5,647 nucleotides of DNA. It comes from a bacterium (GTDB lineage: Bacteria > CAIJMQ01 > JAADFP01). The notes under the pieces were generated by a model. The model made no database searches, was not told the origin of the DNA, and saw only the letters and a program-made list of their open reading frames with translations. The position numbers and the translations under genes are program-made. Location: the NCBI GenBank assembly GCA_027021085.1, contig JALUVB010000282.1:1-5647 (forward strand). Direction: 5' to 3'. Shown in pieces: positions 1-4,599 of the stretch (positions within the stretch are counted from its first letter, which is position 1; each line of letters begins with the position of its first letter).

Positions 1-2
1 GC

Positions 3-719
3 AAGAAAAACATAGAAATAATGCAAGAGTTACAAATGAGGTGTATCCTGGGAATTAAGAAGACGCAATCGATTAAACAGAGTTATCTTGAAAAGTTGGA
101 GAGAGAGGAGATTTATTGTAAAGATACTCGCCTTGTACTGAAAAATACTACAGTATACATAAAATTATTTCCCTACCTGGGAGGAAATCTTGTAGTTGTA
201 TACAACCCTGTACTGGAGGCTCATAAGAGAGAGCGCCACTATGAACGTGGTGGAAATGATGAAGGGGCAAAATATCTTGGGTATTCACTAATTTATCACA
301 ACACAGATCTTCAGGTAGATAAGATAGTAAGAGAGTACTTTGAAGAAGATGTGGTAGAACGTTCTTTTAAACAATTAAAAGTGATTTTGTGCCTAAGACC
401 TATCCGGGTGTGGTTGAAAAGCCATGTGAGAGGACATGTAAGAGTATGTTATTTATCATATGCTATTCTTAGTATGCTGAAATACAGGATAAAAGATCTT
501 GAGTTAAGTCCACAGATAGCCTTGGAAAAACTTAAAACGAGTTATCTTGTTCATCTTAAAGATCATGAAAATGATTTTTCCTGGTCTTTACCTGTGAATC
601 TTGAGAAAATCCAGGATATGATTCTTAAAAAAGTGGGTGTAGTGTATAAAAAGGTATCTTGGTATCCTGCTTCCCTATCCGACTGTCATGCCTGCGAAAG
701 TAGGCATCGAGGTAAGTAG
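3..719 (+). CDS. IS1634-like (IS4 superfamily) DDE transposase, C-terminal part, 5' end outside window
   Basis: This is the C-terminal part of a DDE transposase, the enzyme that cuts and rejoins the ends of an insertion sequence. The frame is open to the left edge, so the ATG at 21 is probably internal. Counting from that ATG, residues 100-160 hold the family's hallmark: an amphipathic helix, then VVERSFKQLK with the likely catalytic Glu113. A block follows with LRPIRVW and RGHVRVCYLSYAIL, as in IS1634-type transposases, where the usual form is ERAFRxLK...LRPIyHW...RxHlfiCfLAL. The first two catalytic Asp residues would lie upstream, outside the window. The tail after about residue 212 (SWYPASLSDCHACESRHRGK) is not transposase-like. 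It is the translation of a REP-like hairpin, and the TAG stop lies inside a heptad repeat, so the native end was probably lost or lies in flanking DNA. Base composition looks more AT-rich than the minus-strand genes. Whether the copy is active cannot be judged. Confidence 0.8.
   Translation, partial: KKNIEIMQELQMRCILGIKKTQSIKQSYLEKLEREEIYCKDTRLVLKNTTVYIKLFPYLGGNLVVVYNPVLEAHKRERHYERGGNDEGAKYLGYSLIYHNTDLQVDKIVREYFEEDVVERSFKQLKVILCLRPIRVWLKSHVRGHVRVCYLSYAILSMLKYRIKDLELSPQIALEKLKTSYLVHLKDHENDFSWSLPVNLEKIQDMILKKVGVVYKKVSWYPASLSDCHACESRHRGK
684..711. repeat. REP-like palindromic intergenic repeat
   Basis: Arms ATGCCTGC (688-695) and GTAGGCAT (700-707) form an 8-bp stem, with one G·T wobble, closed by a GAAA loop (696-699). 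Flanking TGTC before and CGAGG after resemble the widespread intergenic palindromes of the GTCATTCCCGCGAAAGCGGG type (Neisseria dRS3 and similar repeats). Read in frame it gives the CHACESRH peptide often seen at spurious ORF ends. No T-run follows on either strand, so it is not a classical terminator. Copy number cannot be tested in one window. Confidence 0.7.
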
Positions 720-743
720 CGAGTAGGGAGTAGGGAGGGGATA
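716..743 (+). repeat. Degenerate heptameric tandem repeat, left copy
   Basis: Four consecutive 7-nt units can be read: GTAGCGA (716-722), GTAGGGA (723-729), GTAGGGA (730-736) and GGGGATA (737-743). The first three each carry TAG, and because 7 is not a multiple of 3 these fall in three different frames (717, 724 and 731). The first of these TAGs is the transposase stop codon. The same unit types recur in similar order on the minus strand at 2371-2405. The pattern is analogous to the short tandemly repeated repetitive (STRR) heptamers described in cyanobacteria, though the units differ. Confidence 0.7.
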
Positions 744-769
744 GGTTCCTGCCTCTAAGGTACCTTTTT
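743..769 (+). terminator. Possible weak intrinsic terminator for the transposase transcript
   Basis: AGGTTCCT (743-750) can pair with AGGTACCT (758-765) with a single T:T mismatch around a 7-nt loop. A run of five T (765-769) follows on the plus strand. The stem is short and imperfect, so termination would be weak. The 10-nt palindrome AAGGTACCTT (757-766) forms the 3' arm. It lies 4 nt before the sulfatase stop codon on the other strand, the right place to separate two convergent genes. On the minus strand no T-run follows, so it would not serve the sulfatase. Confidence 0.4.
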
Positions 770-772
770 CCT

Positions 773-2245
773 TCAGAATTTTGAAATGGGCTTTCCGCGG
801 GAGACCTTTAGAAGTTCTAAAAACTTTTCTCTGCCTGTTTCTTTTAACCTTCTGTAATACATCTCTTCTTCTTTGTCCCTGGTATGGAAAGGCCCTCCTT
901 CTTCTATAACCTCCCATAAGGGGTCAGTTTTGTTTTCAGAGGTTTCCATCTGGTAGGTGAGCCATTTTTCCAGAAGAAAAATCCCCTTTTTCACGAGTTC
1001 CGGTCTGTTCTCTGCCAGGTTATTTACCTCATGAGGATCTTCTCTGAGATTAAACAGCATATACTCAGGAAAATTCTTAAGCCCGGTATGGTAGGTCCTT
1101 ATCAGGATAAAATCATCAAATATCACCCCTCGCTGGCAGCTCCAAGCACACTGACTTACCACCAGGAAATCCCGGGAGACCTCTTTTTCTCCTCTCAGGG
1201 ACGCTGCAAAGCTTTCCCCGTCCCAGCACTCCGGGATTTCTATCCCCAGCAAATCAAGAACAGTGGCCGCCATATCCGTCTGGTAATGTAAACATCTATC
1301 TACGACACCTGACCCAAGCCCGGGCCAGCGGATAATAAGGGGAACGCGGGAAGTAATATAATCAGCAGTCTGATGGTCTCCGTAAACATTCAACTCTCCC
1401 TGGTTTTCACCATGGTCGGAACTTAATATCACTATTGTATCCTTCCACACCCCCTCTTTTTTCAGAATCTCTACTATTTTCCCTATGAATGCATCTGTAT
1501 AACTTATCCCTGTATCATAGCCGTCAATCCACCGTTTGTAGTCCTTTATGGTTTCTATCCTTTCCGGAACTCTGGGATATTCCCTCCACCAGGTCTCGTA
1601 ACCAAACCCATGAGGTTCACTGGCACTGTGAGGGCCGAAAGATTTTTTATGCTTCTTAAGAATATCTTCTGTTAACCAGCCTTCCAGGGGTGAATCCTTA
1701 AAAGGATTCCCGAACTCTAAGGGAGTTCGATAGGGAGTATGGGGGTCCCAGAAATTAACATGAAGAAACCAGTCCGGTTTTTTTGCATTTTCTTTAAGCC
1801 ATTTTTCTGCGAAGGGAAATACTTCATCTGCCCGTTCCATACCACATATCCCGGGATTGTATATCTCTTTGAACCCTGCATAGAACCACCAGGCACTGTG
1901 CCTCTCAGCAAAAGGGCTAACGGTTACCGTATGAAATCCTTTCCTGGCCATAAGGCTTACCCAAGAATTACGGGAATACAGACTCTGGAATTCTCTTTTC
2001 CCCTCCTCCAGCCGGGGATCCGCATTCTTACCTCCATGATTAACCACTCCCGTGTGCACTCCAAACCTACCCGAGAACAGGGCACTCCTTGAGGGTAAAC
2101 AGGGAGCATCAGAAGCATAACAGTTCTCAAACCTTACTCCTTCCTCAGCAAGCCTGTCTATGTTGGGAGAAGTATCCCTGGGATAACCATAACACCCTAA
2201 ATGGTCCGCCCTTAAAGTATCCACATCTAAATAAAGCATTCTCAT
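773..2245 (-). CDS. Sulfatase (type I, formylglycine-dependent), no signal peptide
   Basis: A member of the sulfatase/alkaline-phosphatase superfamily that hydrolyses sulfate esters; the substrate is unknown. The 490 residues are a normal length. Metal-site residues appear at LDVDTLRADHLGCYGY (Asp7/Asp9). The signature CLPSRSALFSGR starts at Cys49, the residue converted to formylglycine. DPHTPY (His169) and ILSSDHGENQG (Asp277, His278) supply further active-site ligands. The usual C-terminal LFNLREDPHEVNNLA is at 397-411. The canonical GKWHxG segment is replaced by AERHSAWW near 113-120. The start is secure: GGAGG lies 10 nt upstream and an in-frame TAA sits three codons before the ATG, so no export signal is missed and the enzyme is predicted cytoplasmic. 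Maturation needs a formylglycine-generating enzyme or an anaerobic sulfatase-maturating enzyme, neither of which is here. It lies 149 nt downstream of lptB, in the same direction, and converges on the transposase. Alternative: a phosphonate or phosphodiester hydrolase of the same fold, less likely given the intact CxPSR. Confidence 0.92.
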   Translation of the reverse strand: MRMLYLDVDTLRADHLGCYGYPRDTSPNIDRLAEEGVRFENCYASDAPCLPSRSALFSGRFGVHTGVVNHGGKNADPRLEEGKREFQSLYSRNSWVSLMARKGFHTVTVSPFAERHSAWWFYAGFKEIYNPGICGMERADEVFPFAEKWLKENAKKPDWFLHVNFWDPHTPYRTPLEFGNPFKDSPLEGWLTEDILKKHKKSFGPHSASEPHGFGYETWWREYPRVPERIETIKDYKRWIDGYDTGISYTDAFIGKIVEILKKEGVWKDTIVILSSDHGENQGELNVYGDHQTADYITSRVPLIIRWPGLGSGVVDRCLHYQTDMAATVLDLLGIEIPECWDGESFAASLRGEKEVSRDFLVVSQCAWSCQRGVIFDDFILIRTYHTGLKNFPEYMLFNLREDPHEVNNLAENRPELVKKGIFLLEKWLTYQMETSENKTDPLWEVIEEGGPFHTRDKEEEMYYRRLKETGREKFLELLKVSRGKPISKF

Positions 2246-2255
2246 CTTTATTTAA

Positions 2256-2262
2256 CCTCCGG
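2256..2262 (-). promoter_or_regulatory. Ribosome binding site of the sulfatase gene
   Basis: Minus-strand CCGGAGG contains a full GGAGG core 10 nt before the ATG at 2245. A second ATG two codons later (2239) would be 16 nt away, so the site favours the first. Together with the in-frame TAA at 2254-2252 it fixes the start and rules out a longer N-terminus. Confidence 0.75.
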
Positions 2263-2274
2263 TAAATTAATCAT

Positions 2275-2301
2275 ATATTATCTTTTAATGCTTACGTGCA
2301 A
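2275..2301 (-). promoter_or_regulatory. Possible sigma-70-type promoter for the sulfatase
   Basis: On the minus strand TTGCAC (2301-2296) resembles a -35 box and TAATAT (2280-2275) a -10 box. The spacer is 15 nt, shorter than the ideal 17. The stretch is AT-rich compared with its surroundings. Transcription would begin near 2268, giving a leader of about 23 nt that includes the ribosome binding site. This would allow the sulfatase to be expressed separately from the lpt operon. The short spacer keeps confidence low. Confidence 0.35.
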
Positions 2302-2332
2302 CTTTTAAGGTTAACTCTGCCGGAGACCCACC

Positions 2333-2353
2333 TGTATCCTGCATCTTGTATCT
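2333..2353. repeat. Second heptameric tandem repeat, three units
   Basis: Three adjoining 7-nt units: TGTATCC (2333-2339), TGCATCT (2340-2346) and TGTATCT (2347-2353). They differ from each other at one or two positions. The period matches the GTAGCGA-type repeat that starts 18 nt away, but the unit sequence is different. No coding or promoter role is apparent. Confidence 0.55.
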
Positions 2354-2370
2354 TACCAGTCTAAAGTCTT

Positions 2371-2405
2371 GCTCCCCTCGCTACTATCCCCTCATTACCC
2401 GCTAC
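2371..2405 (-). repeat. Degenerate heptameric tandem repeat, right copy, overlapping the lptB stop
   Basis: On the minus strand five 7-nt units follow each other: GTAGCGG (2405-2399), GTAATGA (2398-2392), GGGGATA (2391-2385), GTAGCGA (2384-2378) and GGGGAGC (2377-2371). The first two encode the last residues and stop of lptB, giving consecutive in-frame TAA and TGA. TAG triplets at 2386 and 2383 cover a second frame. The unit types and their order parallel the copy at 716-743, which follows the transposase in the same sense orientation. Confidence 0.65.
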
Positions 2406-3123
2406 TTGTTATTCCAGAAAAACTTTTTCCCAGGTATTCATCAATCGCCCTGGGATGAGAAAGAATCTCCTCTCTTCCTCCCTCCACTCCTATCTCACCG
2501 TTAAAAATTATATATGCCCGGTCAGTAATCTGGAGAGAATCCCGCACATTGTGGTCAGTAAGAAGAATACCTATCCCTTTTTCTTTCAACTGCAATATAA
2601 TCTCTTTTATCTCGTCCACTCCCCGGGGGTCAATACCGGTAAATGGTTCATCCAGAAGCAGGAACTTGGGAGAGAGAATAAGAAGCCGGGCTATTTCCAT
2701 TTTCCTCTTTTCTCCTCCGGACAGTTTCCCCGCAGGAGTCCCCTTTATGTGAAGCAATCCCATTCTTTCCATCACTTCCTCTTTTTTAAATTCCCCTTTT
2801 AGAAAAGGATAAAACTCCAGAACCAGCTGCAGGTTTTCCTCCAGGGATAGGTCATCAAAAAGAGTATGCTCCTGGGGCAAGTAAGCAATGCCCTTCCTGG
2901 CTCTCAGGTAAAGCGGGAGGCGGGTGATATCTTCTCCCTCCAGGAAAACTTCTCCCCTATCCGGATGAAGCACCCCGGCCAAAAGATAAAAGGTAGTGGT
3001 TTTACCGGCCCCATTGGGTCCCAGCAACCCCACCACTTCTCCCTCACATACTTCAATATTTACCCCCTTTACCGCTTCCTTCCTGCCCCTTCTTTTATAG
3101 AGATTACTTCCCCTGAAAGTCAT
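2395..3123 (-). CDS. lptB: LPS export ABC transporter ATPase LptB
   Basis: Cytoplasmic ATPase of the Lpt machine. As a dimer with LptF/LptG it hydrolyses ATP to extract LPS from the inner membrane and push it along the LptC-LptA bridge. The 242 residues match the roughly 240 of known LptB. Walker A is GPNGAGKT (35-42), the Q-loop is YLPQ with Gln84, the ABC signature is LSGGE (134-138), Walker B is LLLDEP (155-160) and the H-loop is His191 in LLTDHNV. All catalytic residues are intact. The IAYLPQEHTLF segment and the early TTTFYLLAGVL are typical of LptB rather than the related branched-chain amino-acid ATPase LivG. The ATG overlaps the lptA stop as ATGA, with only a weak AGGCGAG upstream, implying translational coupling. 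The final residues (SSG) and the TAA-TGA double stop are encoded by the heptad repeat, so the C-terminal tail is probably not ancestral. LptF, LptG, LptD and LptE are not in the window. Confidence 0.93.
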   Translation of the reverse strand: MTFRGSNLYKRRGRKEAVKGVNIEVCEGEVVGLLGPNGAGKTTTFYLLAGVLHPDRGEVFLEGEDITRLPLYLRARKGIAYLPQEHTLFDDLSLEENLQLVLEFYPFLKGEFKKEEVMERMGLLHIKGTPAGKLSGGEKRKMEIARLLILSPKFLLLDEPFTGIDPRGVDEIKEIILQLKEKGIGILLTDHNVRDSLQITDRAYIIFNGEIGVEGGREEILSHPRAIDEYLGKSFSGITSSG

Positions 3124-3539
3124 GGGAAACTCGCCTGAATATTACCCTTAAGTAAAACTTTTCCTTTATCCAGATCAAACGTTCCGCTTTCTCCCTGCAA
3201 AATCATTTTGTCTCTGATGATTCTTACTTTGCCTCCCAGATACATTATCCTTTTTTCCGGAAGGAGGAGAAAAGTATCGGCCTGCACTTTTTCTTTTCCT
3301 TTTATTATCTCCACCCCTTTTTCTCCTGAAATCCGGGAGAAATTGTTTTCTCCCATCTTTATCTTAGCTTCATTACTTCTCAGAATTAATCCCGTGTCCA
3401 CTATTTCCACGTTTCCCTGGAAATAAATAACTTCCTCCTTTTCATTCCATACCGCCTTGTCGCCCTTAATGCTCTTCAAGTCACCCAGAAGAGGCAAAGA
3501 CAAAACTAACGCTAAAAATACCAATATTATTTTCCCCAT
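3120..3539 (-). CDS. lptA: LptA/OstA-like periplasmic LPS-transport protein
   Basis: Small exported beta-jellyroll protein predicted to form the periplasmic bridge that carries LPS from LptC to the outer membrane. A hydrophobic signal peptide covers residues 3-18. Two OstA-type stretches follow, at about 24-60 (IKGDKAVWNEKEEVIYFQGNV) and 85-138 (VQADTFLLL, VLLKGNIQ). In these, alternating hydrophobic strands are joined by D-K/E turns, and the repeated pattern of making a value, then G-N/K-V, is typical of the family. At 139 residues it is somewhat shorter than the roughly 185 of E. coli LptA. The start codon ATG lies 13 nt inside lptC and is preceded by AAGGGGG with a 4-nt spacer. The 3' end shares ATGA with lptB. 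The identification rests on fold pattern and on its place directly before lptB. A second LptC-type protein is the main alternative. Confidence 0.8.
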   Translation of the reverse strand: MGKIILVFLALVLSLPLLGDLKSIKGDKAVWNEKEEVIYFQGNVEIVDTGLILRSNEAKIKMGENNFSRISGEKGVEIIKGKEKVQADTFLLLPEKRIMYLGGKVRIIRDKMILQGESGTFDLDKGKVLLKGNIQASFP

Positions 3540-3973
3540 TCTACCCCCTTACTAATCCTGAGTATCTTATCTTTCAAGTCTATTTCTCCCCTTCCCCCCC
3601 TTAAACTCCATCCTTTGTCTTCCACCACAAACGGAAGGGTTAATTTAATAGTATCTTCTCCTTCTTTCCATATAAACTCTTTCCCACGAATTAATTTCCC
3701 CCATAGATTTATACTACCCTCTTCTACTTTGAATCCTTTATCTTCTTCATATAAAGCCTTTTTTCCCCTTACACTTATGGGCTCCTTATCTCTCAAAATT
3801 TTCAAGACTATGTTTTTAATTTCCTTTATTTTACCCTTTTCCACCATTTTGTCACCTGTAATTATCCACTTTTCCACTCCTTTCCTCTTCTCTATGTAAA
3901 ACCCCTCAGTAGAAGTATCTGCAAAAAGAAGGAAAGCAAACAAAAAGATGGTAAAAAAGGAGAGCCCCCTCAC
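3527..3973 (-). CDS. lptC: LptC-like LPS export protein (GTG start)
   Basis: Probably LptC, the inner-membrane-anchored protein that receives LPS from LptB2FG and passes it to LptA. A single hydrophobic segment (residues 4-18, LSFFTIFLFAFLLFA) would anchor it or act as a signal peptide. The rest is a run of short beta strands rich in Lys and Glu, with W-x-L/I patterns (SINLWGKLIRG, GWSLRGGRGEIDLKDKILRI) like the LptC/OstA jellyroll. No sequence motif is decisive, so the name relies on size (148 residues against about 190 in E. coli), topology and position just before lptA and lptB. The start is GTG, overlapping the upstream stop as GTGA. The next Met is residue 43, beyond the hydrophobic segment, so GTG is the better choice. 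Only a weak GAGAGA stands upstream, pointing to coupled translation. Confidence 0.65.
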   Translation of the reverse strand: MRGLSFFTIFLFAFLLFADTSTEGFYIEKRKGVEKWIITGDKMVEKGKIKEIKNIVLKILRDKEPISVRGKKALYEEDKGFKVEEGSINLWGKLIRGKEFIWKEGEDTIKLTLPFVVEDKGWSLRGGRGEIDLKDKILRISKGVEWGK

Positions 3974-4599
3974 TTTTTCTCTCTTTCAAAGGGAAGAGAA
4001 GCCATCCCGCCAGAAATCACAAAGCCAAAAGCATCCTGCACAGAAACTCCCAGAGGAATAAGCTCACTTTCCTTCACTACTATAAGGAACCCACTGGTAG
4101 GGTTAGGTGCAGTAGGAATAAAAACCGTCACTGCTTTCCCTCCTTTTCCGGGGAATATATCCTTTTCCCAGTGGGAAGTAACAAAACCGATAGAGTAAAT
4201 ACCTTTACGGGGATATTCCACCAAAACGGCCTGCAAAAAGGCTCCTTTTCTCCGTCCCAGGAGAGTAAGGCTGATTTTCTGTACCAGGGTATAAACTTTA
4301 TTTACCAGGGGTATTTTACCTACCAGCCACTCCATCAATTTCACCACTTTCCTTCCCACGAAATTGCGGGTAAAAACCCCTATAACCGCAATACCTATTA
4401 CAATCACCAGGAAGACAAATACAGACCAGAGAGCATAAGCCCAGCGAGAGGCCTTGAAGTATACTTCCAGTGAAGCAGGTAAAATGAAAAGAGAAAATTG
4501 GAGCAGATGAGTTCCCATCCAGTACAGCAGCCAGAGTGTAACAAGGGCTGGCAAGATTACTAAAACACCGGTTATAAAATTATCTCTCAGTCTCTTCAT
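3970..4599 (-). CDS. DUF502 family integral membrane protein
   Basis: A complete 209-residue DUF502 protein. The molecular function is unknown in bacteria; plant relatives are the COV/LIKE-COV proteins. Two membrane segments are visible, at about residues 9-30 (FITGVLVILPALVTLWLLYW) and 53-77. The family's conserved blocks are then easy to read: GVFTRNFVGRKVV (74-86), IPLVNKVYTLVQKI (96-109), the soluble VFIPTAPNPTSGFLIVV (159-175) and FGFVISGGM (191-199). The N-terminal end is cytoplasmic or periplasmic; I cannot tell which. The gene overlaps the CNNM gene by 20 nt and ends inside the lptC GTG start, so it is embedded in the same transcript as the LPS-export genes. This suggests an envelope role, an inference from context only. 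The start ATG follows AGAAAAAG rather than a clear Shine-Dalgarno, consistent with coupling to the gene before it. Confidence 0.92.
   Translation of the reverse strand: MKRLRDNFITGVLVILPALVTLWLLYWMGTHLLQFSLFILPASLEVYFKASRWAYALWSVFVFLVIVIGIAVIGVFTRNFVGRKVVKLMEWLVGKIPLVNKVYTLVQKISLTLLGRRKGAFLQAVLVEYPRKGIYSIGFVTSHWEKDIFPGKGGKAVTVFIPTAPNPTSGFLIVVKESELIPLGVSVQDAFGFVISGGMASLPFEREKK

Noticed and set aside
21-23. ATG at 21 as the true transposase start
   Set aside because: The frame is open to the window edge, and the protein lacks the N-terminal and first catalytic Asp regions, so this Met is most likely internal.
688-707. REP-like hairpin as a rho-independent terminator
   Set aside because: No T-run follows it on either strand. 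The hairpin at 743-765 with T5 is the better, though weak, candidate.
674-745. CCTATCC (674-680) and GGATAGG (739-745) as the ends of a mobile unit enclosing the hairpin and heptads
   Set aside because: Only 7 nt pair, with no target duplication visible, and the right arm overlaps the heptad pattern. Chance is a sufficient explanation.
675-917. 80-codon minus-strand frame ending in PTFAGMTVG
   Set aside because: It overlaps the sulfatase in another frame, and its tail is the translated REP-like palindrome, a common source of spurious ORF ends.
1031-1291. 86-codon plus-strand frame inside the sulfatase gene
   Set aside because: Antisense to the C-terminal sulfatase domain, with low-complexity composition and no family resemblance.
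1739-2092. 117-codon open frame on the plus strand inside the sulfatase gene
   Set aside because: It lies wholly antisense to a well-conserved sulfatase, has no recognisable motif and no convincing ribosome binding site. It is a shadow frame.
2333-2405. CRISPR-like array
   Set aside because: The units are only 7 nt and directly adjacent, without spacers, and no cas genes are present.
2455-3138. Three plus-strand frames antisense to lptB
   Set aside because: All lie opposite intact LptB motifs and show no protein-like signal of their own.
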